Counted from the stretch's first letter, positions 9,137-18,664 are shown. The stretch is DNA of 64,000 nucleotides from Alkalicaulis satelles (GCF_008630495.1 NZ_VWOJ01000002.1:697001-761000); one strand, 5' to 3'. The notes: a model not told the origin generated them from the sequence alone. Made by a program: numbers and translations.

Positions 9137-9991
9137 ATGACTGCGCCCGTGACACAAGACATGCTGACCGGCGCCGCGCCCGCGGGGCGTCCGGCTGTCG
9201 AGCGCCGGGTGCGTGAGCGCCATGTGTGGTTTTTGAACTCGGCCTTTGACCGCATCGGCTTTGACACCGCGCTGGAGCGCGTGGCCATGCGTGATCCGAA
9301 CGCGCCCTTCGCCTTCATCGTCACGCCCAATGTGGATCATCTGGTGCGCCTGCGCCGCGATGGCGCCTTCGCCACGCTCTACGCCCAGGCTTGGCTGACC
9401 GTATGCGACAGCCGGGTGCTGGAGCTGATCGCGGCCCTGTCGGGCGAGGATATCGATGTGACGCCGGGCTCGGACCTGGCCGCAGCCTTGTTCGAGACCG
9501 CCATCGACCGCGACGAGCCGGTGGTGGTGGTCGGAGGCAGCCAGGCCATGATGGCCGGGCTGAAAGAGCGCTATGGCCTCACCGACGTGCGCTGGCATGT
9601 CCCGCCCATGGGCCTGCGCCACAAGCCCGAGGCGATCGCCGAGTGCGCCGCCTTCGTGGCGGCCAATCCGGCGCGGTTTGTGTTCCTGTGCGTGGGCTCG
9701 CCCCAGCAGGAGATGATCGCCGAGGCCTGCCTCAATCGCGGCGACTGCAAGGGCGTGGGCCTGTGCGTGGGCGCGGCGCTGGACTTCCTGTCCGGCGAGG
9801 CGCGCCGGGCGCCGCGCTGGATGCAGCGCGCGCGGCTGGAATGGCTGCACCGCTTGCTCGAGGAACCCGGGCGGATGTGGAAACGCTATCTCGTTGAGGG
9901 GCCCAAAGTGTTGATCCTGTGGTGGGAATGGCGCAAGGCCCGCGCCCGCCTGCGTCAGTTCGAGCGCCTGATGGAAAATAAAGGGTTTTAG
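9137..9991 (+). CDS. WecG/TagA/CpsF-family glycosyltransferase (GT26)
   Basis: A 284-residue GT26 glycosyltransferase. Family motifs are present in order: TPNVDHLV (residues ~55-62), the GSPQQEMIAEA stretch, and GAALDFLSGEARRAPRWMQ followed by GLEWLHR-like RLEWLHRLLEEPGRMWKRY near the C-terminus. Enzymes of this family add a sugar to an undecaprenyl-diphosphate-linked acceptor at the inner face of the membrane. Caulobacter HfsJ, a holdfast glycosyltransferase, is recalled to belong to this family, so a holdfast role is possible, but no hfs neighbours are visible. Spacing to mnmC is 69 bases. A GC-rich hairpin follows at 10006-10025. Confidence 0.88.
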   Translation: MTAPVTQDMLTGAAPAGRPAVERRVRERHVWFLNSAFDRIGFDTALERVAMRDPNAPFAFIVTPNVDHLVRLRRDGAFATLYAQAWLTVCDSRVLELIAALSGEDIDVTPGSDLAAALFETAIDRDEPVVVVGGSQAMMAGLKERYGLTDVRWHVPPMGLRHKPEAIAECAAFVAANPARFVFLCVGSPQQEMIAEACLNRGDCKGVGLCVGAALDFLSGEARRAPRWMQRARLEWLHRLLEEPGRMWKRYLVEGPKVLILWWEWRKARARLRQFERLMENKGF

Positions 9992-10005
9992 CGGGATTTT
10001 AGCTC

Positions 10006-10025
10006 CGCAGCCCGTCCGGGCTGCG
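10006..10025 (+). terminator. GC-rich hairpin after the glycosyltransferase gene
   Basis: A 9-bp perfect stem (10006-10014 with 10017-10025) with a 2-base loop lies 15 bases after the stop. The T-run is short, so it is a candidate rather than a certain intrinsic terminator. Confidence 0.4.
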
Positions 10026-10201
10026 ATGTTCCGCGCATGAGCGCGGGCGGCCATTCGGCCTTGCGGCCCCTGGCGGGGCCGGGGCGCAAATACGGGTCAG
10101 GCAGGGGCTATCTCCCCGGCGCGATAGCGCCGCAAGCGCGACCGCGCGCCCGGCCTGATGGCCGGAACCGACCGAACGGATGTGAGGAAGGACAAGAAAA
10201 A

Positions 10202-10278
<77 letters not shown>

Positions 10279-10323
10279 GCACTGCATTTCCGGGCGCTGT
10301 GGCGCGCCCGCTGAAGGTGGCGG

Positions 10324-10353
10324 GTATTAGTCCGCCCGCGCCCGGGCTGTCAA
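10324..10353 (-). promoter_or_regulatory. Sigma-70-type promoter for tRNA-Val
   Basis: On the minus strand a perfect -35 TTGACA (10348-10353) is followed after 18 bases by -10 TAATAC (10324-10329). A start near 10317 would give a leader of about 40 bases before the tRNA 5' end. Confidence 0.65.
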
Positions 10354-10551
10354 TCGGTTGAGGCTGCCGGACCCGATTATGGCTTTTCTGCAACATTTCC
10401 TTGTCAAAAGCGCCTCAGGGCGGGGGATTAACCACACAGGGCGCTTTACGTATCTGTGATGCGCCCTCCATAGTCCCGGTCAAGTGCGGCGATCCGCGCT
10501 TGCGGCCGGTCGCCGGCGCAACAAAACGGTCCAAACACAAGGGGAACGATC

Positions 10552-13500
10552 GTGAAAATTTGGGAAAAGGAGCGTCTCCTGCGCTCCACAATTCTGGCGG
10601 GCTTCGCCGCGGTCAGCATGACCGGCGCGTCAGCCTTTGCTCAGGCCGATGAGGAAGATGAAGAAGAGACGCCGCCGCCGGCCGCCGTGCAAGACCGCGT
10701 TGTGGTCACCGGCTCGCTGCTGCGCCGCGACGAGTTCACCTCATCCTCGCCGATCCAGGTCATCACCGCTGAAGCGGCGACTCTCGAGGGTCTGATCGAC
10801 ACCGCTGAAATCCTCCAGGGCGCCTCTGTGGCGGCCGGCTCGACCCAGATCAACACGCAGTTTGGCGGGTTCGTGATCGAGGGCGGCGTGGGCGTTAACA
10901 CCGTGTCGCTCCGCGGCCTCGGCTCGCAGCGCACGCTGGTCGTGTTCAACGGCCGCCGTCTCGGCCCGGCGGGCACCCAGGGCCAGGTCGGCGCGGTTGA
11001 CCTGAACGTCATCCCGCAATCGGTTGTGCAGCGCTATGAGATCCTGAAGGACGGCGCGTCCTCGATCTATGGCTCTGACGCGCTGGCCGGCGTGATCAAC
11101 GTGATCACCCGCCGCTCCATTGATCGTCCCGAGCTGACGGTGCGCGGCAGCGTGCCGTTCGAGTCCGGCGGCGCCAACTATAGCATTGACGGCGCTTATG
11201 GCTTCAACTTCGACCGCGGCAATATCACGCTGTCGGCTTCATATGAGCGCTTCGAGCGCCTGCGCCGCGGCGACCGTGACTTCCTGGCGTGCGGCAAAGA
11301 CTACATGTTCGACGCCACGACCGGTGAGCGCGTGGATATCACGGCCCTGACGCCCAACGCGCCGGGCGATATCGGCAATCCGATCTGCTTCAATCCCTTC
11401 GGCAACACGTTTGACGCCTTCGGGATCAACCTGCGCGGCGCCGGTGCGGCCCTTTCTTCGCACTACTTCGTGTTTGATCCCGATGCCGCAGGCAAGCCCG
11501 GCTCCGGCTTTATCGACGGCATGCGCCTGATCGGTAATGACAACGCCCAGCTGGGCCGCTGGGTGGTGGCGGATCTTACCGGCTACCGTGAAATGGAATG
11601 GAATGATCCGCGCACGCGTGAAGCGGACATCCTGCCTGAAGTGACCCGCTTCAGCCTCTATTCGACGGCCAGCTTCGATGTCGCGGGCGGCGAGCTGTAT
11701 GGCGAGCTGCTGTATAACCGCCGTGAAACGAAATCGCGCGGCATCCGTCAGTTCTTCCCGCGTGTTATGGCCGACCATCCGTTCGTTGAGAACGCGTTCG
11801 GTCCGGCCATGGGCAACCCGTTCGCCGGCCGTCCGCCGGTGGTGCAGGTGGCGCCTGGCATTCTGGTCGAAGAGATCGATCCGATTATCCTGGTGCCGTC
11901 CAACCAGGACACGACCGTGGACTATTACTATGGCGTGGCTGGTTTCACCGGTGATTTCGGCTCTGACGCCGGTCTGCTCGCCAACTGGACCTATGACGTC
12001 AATGTCAGCTATTCGCGTTCGGACGGCAGCTATGACGTGACGGCCATCAACCGCAATAATGTGGATGACGCCGCGCGTCCGGGCAATCAGATCAGCCACT
12101 CCTTCGATGCGGGCGGCAACATCATCTGTACGCGCGCCGACGGTTCGTCCTGCCCGGTGGTCAACTATCTTGACCCCCGCGTGCTGCGCGGCGACCTGAC
12201 CGATGAAGAGTTCAACTTCGTGTTCTCTTCGGACAAGGGCACCACGATCTTTGAACAGACCATGGTCAATGCGCTGATCACCGGCGATGTTTTCGAGCTG
12301 CCGGCCGGTCCTGTGGGCGCTGCGTTTGGCGTTCAGTACCGTGAAGTCTCCATTGACGACACGCCTGGCCCGCTCAGCATCAGCGGCACGTCCTGGGGCC
12401 GCGCTTCGGCTGGCCGCACGGCGGGCACCGACCGCGTCTGGGAAGCCGTGGCCGAGGTTGAAGTGCCGATCATTCGGGGCGTTCAGCTGATCGAGGACCT
12501 GACCTTCAGCGGCTCCATCCGCTATTTCGACTATCAGGCTTTCGGCTCTGACTATGTCTACAAGCTGGGCGCCAACTGGCAGGTCAATCCGCTGATCCGC
12601 CTGCGCGGCACCTACGGCACCTCGTTCCGGGCCCCGGCTCTGTTCGAGCGCTTCCTGGCCGACCAGACCGGCTTCACCGCTCAAAGCGTTGACCCGTGCC
12701 GGAACTGGGGGCTGAGCACGAACCAGACCCTGCGCGACAACTGTGCGGCGGACGGCATTCCGGATGACTTCAACACGTCCGCGCCGACCTTCACCACGGT
12801 GCGTGGCGGCGGTTCGGCCCTGACCCCGGAAACCTCTGACGCCATGACGTTCGGTTTCGTCTTTACGCCGACCGAACTCAATCTGTCCGTGGCGCTCGAC
12901 TATTTCGAGATCGAGGTGAACGACCAGATCACGGTTCTGGGGGCTTCAAACATTCTGGCGGCTTGCTATGGCCGTCCGAACTTCCCGAATGCGTTCTGTG
13001 ACCTGATCGAGCGGAACCGCGATCCCGCTTCGAGCACGTTCCTGACGCTGACCCGCATCCAGGACGACTATGTGAACATCAACTCGCAGCGCACCTCTGG
13101 TATCGACGTGACCGCGCGCTATGAGCACGAGTTCTCCTTCGGCCGGCTGGTCGCTGATTTTGCCGGCACCTGGACCTTCACCGACGAGACCGATGTCTTT
13201 GGCGGCCTGGACGGCTTTGAAACCAATGACTTCAACGGGACCATCGGTGATCCTGACTTCGTCGCCAACAGCACGCTTCAATTCAACCGTGGCGACTGGA
13301 CGTTCAGCTGGTTCTCCCGCTATGTGCAGCGCGCCTCCAACGAGGACATTGTGACGGCGGCCAACCCCTTCACCTATCTGGGGCGCCCGAACACCCTGCG
13401 CAAACGTCACGCCGAAACCACGATCTACCATGGCGCTTCGGTGCGTTACCAAGCGTCTGACTGGCAGATCATCGCCGGCATCAACAACCTGTTTGACGAG

Positions 13501-13620
13501 GCGCCGCCGGCGATCTCGTCAGGCGCCGGGTCCTCGCGGGTCGGTACTGCGCCGATCTTCGGCACCCAGTACGACCTGCGCGGCCGGACCGGCTTCGTGA
13601 ACGTGTCGCGCCGCTTCTAG
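10552..13620 (+). CDS. TonB-dependent outer-membrane receptor
   Basis: A 1022-residue receptor starting at GTG 10552 with AAGGGGA 6-14 bases upstream. A signal peptide ends near residue 30 (GASAFAQA), followed by an acidic linker, a TonB-box-like DRVVVTGSLLRRDEF, the plug domain (LEGLIDTAEILQG ... SLRGLGSQRTLVVFNGRRLGP ... YEILKDGASSIYGSDALAGVINVIT) and a 22-strand-type barrel ending in the C-terminal aromatic signal NVSRRF. The plug and barrel resemble the large receptors that Caulobacterales use for oligosaccharides, peptides or siderophores. The S9 peptidase encoded directly downstream makes a peptide substrate possible (inference). A strong terminator follows. Confidence 0.93.
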   Translation: MKIWEKERLLRSTILAGFAAVSMTGASAFAQADEEDEEETPPPAAVQDRVVVTGSLLRRDEFTSSSPIQVITAEAATLEGLIDTAEILQGASVAAGSTQINTQFGGFVIEGGVGVNTVSLRGLGSQRTLVVFNGRRLGPAGTQGQVGAVDLNVIPQSVVQRYEILKDGASSIYGSDALAGVINVITRRSIDRPELTVRGSVPFESGGANYSIDGAYGFNFDRGNITLSASYERFERLRRGDRDFLACGKDYMFDATTGERVDITALTPNAPGDIGNPICFNPFGNTFDAFGINLRGAGAALSSHYFVFDPDAAGKPGSGFIDGMRLIGNDNAQLGRWVVADLTGYREMEWNDPRTREADILPEVTRFSLYSTASFDVAGGELYGELLYNRRETKSRGIRQFFPRVMADHPFVENAFGPAMGNPFAGRPPVVQVAPGILVEEIDPIILVPSNQDTTVDYYYGVAGFTGDFGSDAGLLANWTYDVNVSYSRSDGSYDVTAINRNNVDDAARPGNQISHSFDAGGNIICTRADGSSCPVVNYLDPRVLRGDLTDEEFNFVFSSDKGTTIFEQTMVNALITGDVFELPAGPVGAAFGVQYREVSIDDTPGPLSISGTSWGRASAGRTAGTDRVWEAVAEVEVPIIRGVQLIEDLTFSGSIRYFDYQAFGSDYVYKLGANWQVNPLIRLRGTYGTSFRAPALFERFLADQTGFTAQSVDPCRNWGLSTNQTLRDNCAADGIPDDFNTSAPTFTTVRGGGSALTPETSDAMTFGFVFTPTELNLSVALDYFEIEVNDQITVLGASNILAACYGRPNFPNAFCDLIERNRDPASSTFLTLTRIQDDYVNINSQRTSGIDVTARYEHEFSFGRLVADFAGTWTFTDETDVFGGLDGFETNDFNGTIGDPDFVANSTLQFNRGDWTFSWFSRYVQRASNEDIVTAANPFTYLGRPNTLRKRHAETTIYHGASVRYQASDWQIIAGINNLFDEAPPAISSGAGSSRVGTAPIFGTQYDLRGRTGFVNVSRRF

Positions 13621-13655
13621 ACGCGGACGGCACACAGGCTTGACGCCAAGGTTTT

Positions 13656-13690
13656 GGGGCGGTGCGAAAGCGCCGCCCCATTGCTTTTTT
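13656..13690 (+). terminator. Intrinsic terminator after the TonB receptor gene
   Basis: A 10-bp GC-rich stem with a GAAA tetraloop (13656-13679) is followed by a run of six T at 13685-13690. It is a classical Rho-independent terminator and separates the receptor from the S9 peptidase gene. Confidence 0.88.
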
Positions 13691-13813
13691 AAGGCTCGGG
13701 GCTTGTTCGCCGATCAGCGTGTCTGCGTTGACAGGCGCGGCCCATGGCTTACCTTGCAAGCAGCAGGGGATTGCGCATATGCGCCGTATATCTGAGATCA
13801 GGAGAGGTTAATC

Positions 13814-15850
13814 ATGCATCTTCACGTGATGGCGGCGGCTGCTGCTGCGATCATCCTGGCGCATGACGCGTCCGCCCAGAGCGCCCGGCCGATACCGGCT
13901 GAGGCGTTCGCCAAGGTGCCCGATATCCAGTCCGTGTCCATGTCGGATGACGGCCGGACGCTGGTCGGGCTGGTGGCGGATCCGTCATCGGATAATCAGC
14001 GCACGGCGCTGGCCACATGGGATCTCAGTGGTGACTCGCTGCCCCAGGTTTTGTCCGCCAGCGTGATTACGCCCAGCGGCGACCGCATGGAGTTCGTCCA
14101 GGCCAGCGCGCTGCCCGGCGGCAAGGTGCTGGCTGTCGGCCGTCAGGCCTGGACGGGCCGGCTTGGCGGGTGCGGCGAGGGCTTTACTTCCGGCGCCACT
14201 TCCACCTTCATTTTCCGCCAATATATCACCGACCAGCAGCATTCGAGCTTCGACCGGGCGTTCGAGAACGTTTCCCGCAATGTCGATATCAGCCGCGAAC
14301 AGCAGCGCTGCCTGGATCTGGTCAATACGTCAGGGCTGGTGAGCACGCTGCCGCTTGAGCCGGATGTGGTGCTGGTCAGCCAGTTCAATCCGCGCACCTC
14401 CAGCTCGGACTACTACCGGATGAACCTGCGCACGGGTTCGACCGAGCTGCACCAGCGTATCGCTGGCCGCGCGCGTCCGGACGTGATCGATCCGCGCGAC
14501 GGTTCGGTTCTCGTGCAAAGCCGCACGGTGGCGGAAGGATCTGACTTCCGGATCGAATACCTGATCCGCAATGATGGCAATGGCGAGTTCGAGCTCCATG
14601 ACGCGTTCACGACGCGGGCGACCGACCGTTTCAATGTGAACATCGTTGGCCGCGACGAGCAGAGCGGCCAGTATTATGTCGTGACTGACAAGTTTTCTGA
14701 TCTGGCTGCGGTTTACTTCTACGACGCCAATGAGCGCCAGTTCAGCGATGAGCCTATTCTGGCCCATCCTGATTTCAGTGCGTCCAGCGTCATTCTCGGC
14801 CGCAACCCGTCCCAGTTCAACCAATTGCTGGGCTTCAGATATCTGGGCGCGCGCAGCGAGGTGTTCTGGCTCGATGAGCAGATGCGCTCAATCCAGGACG
14901 GGCTTGATGCCGCCTTCCCGGGACTGAACGTGTCTTTGAACAGCTGGTCAGACAATCTGGACCGCATCCTGTTCTCTGTGAGCAGTGGCGCACGCGCGCC
15001 GTCATACTACCTGCTCTCCAATATGCAGAACGTGCATCTCGTCGGGCACTCGCGTCCGTGGCTGGCGGACTATCCCATGAGCGACCCCGAGCTGATTTAT
15101 TATGAGGCGCGTGACGGTCTGAGAATCCCGGGCATTGTGACCTTGCCGGCAGGCTGGTCGCCTGAGGACGGCCCCTTGCCGTCGATCGTTCTGCCGCACG
15201 GCGGCCCGTGGGTGCGTGACACAACGGCCTGGGACAGCTCGGGCTGGCCCCAATTCTTGGCCTCGCGCGGTTATGCCGTGCTGCAGCCTCAATATCGCGG
15301 CAGCACCGGTTTCGGCCGTGAGCTCTGGCTCGCCGGCGATAATGAGTGGGGCCAGGCGATGCAGGATGACAAGGATGACGGCGCGGCATGGCTCGTCGAG
15401 CAGGGCATCGCTGATCGCGACCGCATCGCCATCTTTGGCTATTCCTATGGCGGGTTTGCGGCTGCGGCGGCTGTGGTGCGCGAGAACAGCCCTTACCGCT
15501 GTGCGATTTCGGGCGCGCCGGTGACCGATCTGACCAGGATTGGCAATAACTGGAGCAGCAACCGCCTGCAGCGTGCTTTCCAGGGCCGGACGGTCTCGGG
15601 TATGGACCCGATCCGTCATACCGACCGCGCCAACATCCCGGTCATGCTCTATGTGGGTGACCGCGACGTGCGGACCCCGGCCTTCCATGCGCGCAATTTC
15701 TATAACCAGGTGCGCAATCGGGTGCCGGCTCAGCTGCATATCATCCGGGACATGCCTCACAGCCTGCCCTGGTATCCGCGTCACCATACCGAGACCCTTG
15801 GTCTGATCGAGAACTATCTCGCCAATGATTGCGGGCCCGGCGGGATGTAA
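13814..15850 (+). CDS. S9-family prolyl oligopeptidase-type serine peptidase
   Basis: A 678-residue secreted peptidase. A signal peptide (AAAAAIILAHDASA) is followed by a beta-propeller region of about 390 residues and a C-terminal alpha/beta-hydrolase domain. The nucleophile motif is GYSYGGFAAA, the acid is likely Asp in VGDRDVRTP, and the His is in DMPHSLPW near the end. An oxyanion-hole stretch PHGGPWVRD is also present. Members cleave short peptides or act as acylaminoacyl/dipeptidyl peptidases. An AGGAGAGG-type ribosome-binding site precedes ATG 13814. It lies downstream of the TonB receptor but behind a terminator, so it is an independent unit that may act on the same nutrients. Confidence 0.9.
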   Translation: MHLHVMAAAAAAIILAHDASAQSARPIPAEAFAKVPDIQSVSMSDDGRTLVGLVADPSSDNQRTALATWDLSGDSLPQVLSASVITPSGDRMEFVQASALPGGKVLAVGRQAWTGRLGGCGEGFTSGATSTFIFRQYITDQQHSSFDRAFENVSRNVDISREQQRCLDLVNTSGLVSTLPLEPDVVLVSQFNPRTSSSDYYRMNLRTGSTELHQRIAGRARPDVIDPRDGSVLVQSRTVAEGSDFRIEYLIRNDGNGEFELHDAFTTRATDRFNVNIVGRDEQSGQYYVVTDKFSDLAAVYFYDANERQFSDEPILAHPDFSASSVILGRNPSQFNQLLGFRYLGARSEVFWLDEQMRSIQDGLDAAFPGLNVSLNSWSDNLDRILFSVSSGARAPSYYLLSNMQNVHLVGHSRPWLADYPMSDPELIYYEARDGLRIPGIVTLPAGWSPEDGPLPSIVLPHGGPWVRDTTAWDSSGWPQFLASRGYAVLQPQYRGSTGFGRELWLAGDNEWGQAMQDDKDDGAAWLVEQGIADRDRIAIFGYSYGGFAAAAAVVRENSPYRCAISGAPVTDLTRIGNNWSSNRLQRAFQGRTVSGMDPIRHTDRANIPVMLYVGDRDVRTPAFHARNFYNQVRNRVPAQLHIIRDMPHSLPWYPRHHTETLGLIENYLANDCGPGGM

Positions 15851-15877
15851 TCCCGCTCACGGCTCCAGACGCTAAAG

Positions 15878-15908
15878 GGCCCGCCGGAGCGATCCGGCGG
15901 GCCTTTTT
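15878..15908 (+). terminator. Intrinsic terminator after the S9 peptidase gene
   Basis: An 11-bp GC-rich perfect stem (15878-15888 with 15893-15903) is followed by five T. It lies between the peptidase stop and the convergent cpdR gene. Confidence 0.88.
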
Positions 15909-15941
15909 CATCATGGTCTGTATGTCAGCGGCGCTGGCGTC

Positions 15942-16310
15942 TCAGGCTGCTTCCATGACCCGGGCGACTTCATTGACCAGATCGCGCAGATGGAAGGGCT
16001 TGGACAACACCTTGGCCTGGGCCGGGGCGTTGGCGCCGGCGTTCAGGGCCACGGCGGCGAAGCCGGTGATGAACATGATCTTCAGGCGCGGATCGATCTC
16101 GGCGGCCCGCCGGGCCAGCTCGATCCCGTCCACGCCGGGCATGACGATATCGGTCAGCAGCAGGTCATAACCGCCGGGCGCTTCGCCCAGAGCGGTCAGA
16201 CCTTCTTCGCCGTCTGCGACGCTGTCCACCTCATGGCCGGCGCGTTCCAGCGCCTTGGCCAGGAAATCCCTCATGGAATCGTCGTCTTCGGCCAGGAGTA
16301 TGCGGGCCAT
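15942..16310 (-). CDS. cpdR: Single-domain response regulator CpdR
   Basis: A 122-residue receiver domain with no output domain, taken from ATG 16310 because MARILLAEDDDSMRDFL is the conserved N-terminus. The acidic pocket EDDD, the phospho-acceptor Asp in LLLTDIVMPGVDG, the T in MFITGFAAV and the Lys in VLSKPFHLRDLVNEV are all present, and the whole chain closely resembles Caulobacter CpdR. CpdR in its unphosphorylated form primes the ClpXP protease at the cell pole to degrade cell-cycle proteins; CckA-ChpT phosphorylates it. Its presence supports a CtrA-type cell-cycle circuit in this organism, in line with the CtrA-type site at 44023. Confidence 0.93.
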   Translation of the reverse strand: MARILLAEDDDSMRDFLAKALERAGHEVDSVADGEEGLTALGEAPGGYDLLLTDIVMPGVDGIELARRAAEIDPRLKIMFITGFAAVALNAGANAPAQAKVLSKPFHLRDLVNEVARVMEAA

Positions 16311-16430
16311 CAGGCGCCCCCTTCTTGTTTCCACCGTCTTTCAGCCTGACACATCAGGGTAAAGGTCTGCTGAACGGTGTTGGCGGGCCAGAGATTGACC
16401 TCACATGAGCGCAAGGCGAGACTGCAATAT

Positions 16431-17303
16431 ATGACCGGCCCCGATCCCAAAACTGATGCGGCGCCTGAAAGAGCGCCGGTACACGTGCACGCGCCGGCCC
16501 GGCGGGTTTCGCCCCTTGTCTTTGCGTCCCCTCATTCAGGCCGGGATTATACAGGGCGGGCCCTGGCGCGCGCCAGCCTGCCGCTGGGCGTGCTGCGCCA
16601 GTCTGAAGACGCCTATGTGGACGAGCTCCTTGCACGGGCGCCGGATCTGGGCGTGCCGGTGATCAAGGCGCTGTTCCCGCGTGTCTTTGTGGACGTGAAC
16701 CGCAGTGAAGACGAGCTGGACCCCGACATGTTTGATCCGCCGCCTGCCGGTTTGGCTCAGGTCAGCGCCCGGGCGGCTGCGGGGCTGGGGGTTATCCCGC
16801 GCGTGGCGGCGGATGGCCGCGCGCTCTATGCCGGACGCCTGGCGCTGAGCGAGGCGCATGAGCGGCTGGCGCACTGTTACAGGCCCTATCACACAGCCTT
16901 GCGCAGCGAGCTGGAGGCGGCCCGGCAAGTCTGTGGCGAGGCGGTGCTGATTGACTGGCATTCCATGCCGGCGGCCAGTGCGCGCGGCGCGGATATTGTT
17001 CTGGGCGACCGCTATGGCGCATCCTGCAGCCGCGCCCTGACGGCGCGCGCCGAGACCCAGTTCCGCGCCCTCGGCTTCACGGTGATGCGCAACCGGCCCT
17101 ATGCGGGCGGGTATACAACCGAACATTACGGGCGCCCGGCCTCCGGGGTTCAGGCGCTTCAGATCGAAATCAATCGCGGCCTGTATCTGGATGAACGCCA
17201 GGTGCGGCCTTCGGCGCGCATGCCAGCCCTGACAAAAGCGCTGACTCAATGGATTGAAGCGATGATCGAAGACAGCACCGGCGTGCTGCGGGCTGCTGAA
17301 TGA
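16431..17303 (+). CDS. N-formylglutamate amidohydrolase-family protein
   Basis: About 290 residues from ATG 16431; a GTG at 16377 would add 18 residues without a clear ribosome-binding site. The FGase family signature VFASPHSGRDY is near residue 25, with DVNRSEDELD and the metal-binding-type DWHSMP further on. The late GGYTTEHYGRP and LQIEINRGLYLD are also typical. Members hydrolyse N-formyl-L-glutamate (last step of one histidine degradation route) or related N-acyl amino acids. No hut genes lie nearby, so the true substrate is uncertain. It is transcribed divergently from cpdR. Confidence 0.85.
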   Translation: MTGPDPKTDAAPERAPVHVHAPARRVSPLVFASPHSGRDYTGRALARASLPLGVLRQSEDAYVDELLARAPDLGVPVIKALFPRVFVDVNRSEDELDPDMFDPPPAGLAQVSARAAAGLGVIPRVAADGRALYAGRLALSEAHERLAHCYRPYHTALRSELEAARQVCGEAVLIDWHSMPAASARGADIVLGDRYGASCSRALTARAETQFRALGFTVMRNRPYAGGYTTEHYGRPASGVQALQIEINRGLYLDERQVRPSARMPALTKALTQWIEAMIEDSTGVLRAAE

Positions 17304-17368
17304 TTCAGTGACTTTACCGTGACATGGCGAGCAAGCCTGCGCTATACCCTTGCACGGGGAAAAAGCGT

Positions 17369-17397
17369 GTGACTTGGTGCCCGAGCGCTAATATAAT
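17369..17397 (+). promoter_or_regulatory. Sigma-70-type promoter for the XRE regulator gene
   Basis: -35 GTGACT (17369-17374) and a perfect -10 TATAAT (17392-17397) are separated by 17 bases. The predicted start near 17404 leaves a leader of about 55 bases before ATG 17457. Confidence 0.6.
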
Positions 17398-17456
17398 TTG
17401 TCCGGACCATATCGCGCCGATTCGGCGCTTCGGACGTTTGTAAGGAACTGACGGAC

Positions 17457-17846
17457 ATGACCAACGCCATTGATCACCATGTCGGCAAGCGCATTCGCCG
17501 CCGCCGCCGCCTGCTGGGCCTGACCCAGCAGCAGCTGGCGGTGTCCGTGGGCATCCGTTTCCAGCAGGTCCAGAAATATGAAAGCGGCGCCAACCGCGTG
17601 AGCGCCAGCCGCCTGTTCGAGATCGCTGAAGCGCTGGACGTTCCGGTCCAGTATTTCTACGAAGGGCTGTCGGGCCGCGGCGAGAGCGCGGTGCCTGAAG
17701 GCGAGCACATCGCCGCCGACATCCTGTCGCAAAAAGAGACCCTCGATCTGATCCGGGCCTATTACAAGCTCAATGAGCGTCCGCGCCGGCGTCTGCTGGA
17801 GCTGGCCCGCTCGCTGGATCCCGATAGCAAGACTGACGCCGCCTGA
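17457..17846 (+). CDS. XRE-family helix-turn-helix regulator
   Basis: A 129-residue protein with a Cro/C1-type HTH in the first 70 residues (RIRRRRRLLGLTQQQLAVSVGIRFQQVQKYE is split as a standard five-helix domain). A ~50-residue tail ends in RRRLLELARSLDPDSK. This size and tail are typical of a conserved alphaproteobacterial regulator group found near core genes. Target genes are not visible. The IMPase-like gene starts 5 bases after its stop, so the two are probably one operon. Confidence 0.85.
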   Translation: MTNAIDHHVGKRIRRRRRLLGLTQQQLAVSVGIRFQQVQKYESGANRVSASRLFEIAEALDVPVQYFYEGLSGRGESAVPEGEHIAADILSQKETLDLIRAYYKLNERPRRRLLELARSLDPDSKTDAA

Positions 17847-17851
17847 CCGCG

Positions 17852-18664
17852 ATGCGGTCCGCACACGGCCTTCAGGACGAGCTGGTCTTTCTGGCGCAGC
17901 TGGCGGATACGGCGCGTCCGCTGGCCCTGCGCCATTTCCGCACCGGGATCGGCGCTGACTCCAAGGGCGCTGCTTCAGGCGCGGCGTATGATCCTGTCAC
18001 CATTGCGGACCGGGATATCGAGACCGCCCTGCGCGCCCTGATCGCACAACACAGGCCCGGCGATGGCGTGCTGGGCGAGGAGCATGCGGCGAGCCCATCG
18101 CGCACCGGCCGCACCTATGTCATTGACCCTATTGATGGGACGCGCGCCTATATCGCGGGTCTGCCCACCTGGTGCGTACTGATCGCGCTCAACGATGCGA
18201 ACGGCCCTCTGGCCAGCGTTATCGACCAGCCCTTCACCGGCGAGCGCTTTCTGGGGATCACGGGCCAGAGCGCCTGGCTCGATCACCAGGGCGAACGCAC
18301 GCCGCTGGCCACCCGGCCCGTCACCCGGCTGGACGAGATGATCATTTCCACCACCGACCCCGGCCTGTTTGCGGGCGCGGAGGCTGAAGCCTTCAGCCGT
18401 CTGGCCGCTCAGGCGCGGGTGCGCCGCTACGGGCTGGACGCCTATGGCTACGCCGCCCTGGCGCTGGGCGGTGTGGATCTGGTGGTGGAGAACGGGCTCA
18501 AGCCCTGGGACGTGGCCGCGCTGGCGCCCGTTGTGACCGGCGCCGGGGGCGTCATCACCGACTGGCGCGGCGGACCCTGCCATGAAGGCGGTCAGGTGGT
18601 CGCCGCGGCCAGCCCCGGCCTGCACGCGCGCGCACTTGAGGCGCTGCGTGATGCGGCTCGGTAA
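17852..18664 (+). CDS. Inositol monophosphatase-family phosphatase (HisN-like)
   Basis: A 270-residue metal-dependent phosphatase of the IMPase/FIG superfamily. The first metal site is in LGEEH (residues ~73-77), the second in VIDPIDGTRAYIAGLPTW (residues ~90-107), and the late LKPWDVAALAPVVTGAGG holds the third Asp. The RAYIAGLPTW variant is closer to histidinol-phosphate phosphatases (HisN) than to CysQ, which has DGTKEF as seen in the gene at 36259. Histidinol-phosphate or another small sugar/alcohol phosphate is the likely substrate. It follows the XRE gene by 5 bases. Confidence 0.82.
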   Translation: MRSAHGLQDELVFLAQLADTARPLALRHFRTGIGADSKGAASGAAYDPVTIADRDIETALRALIAQHRPGDGVLGEEHAASPSRTGRTYVIDPIDGTRAYIAGLPTWCVLIALNDANGPLASVIDQPFTGERFLGITGQSAWLDHQGERTPLATRPVTRLDEMIISTTDPGLFAGAEAEAFSRLAAQARVRRYGLDAYGYAALALGGVDLVVENGLKPWDVAALAPVVTGAGGVITDWRGGPCHEGGQVVAAASPGLHARALEALRDAAR

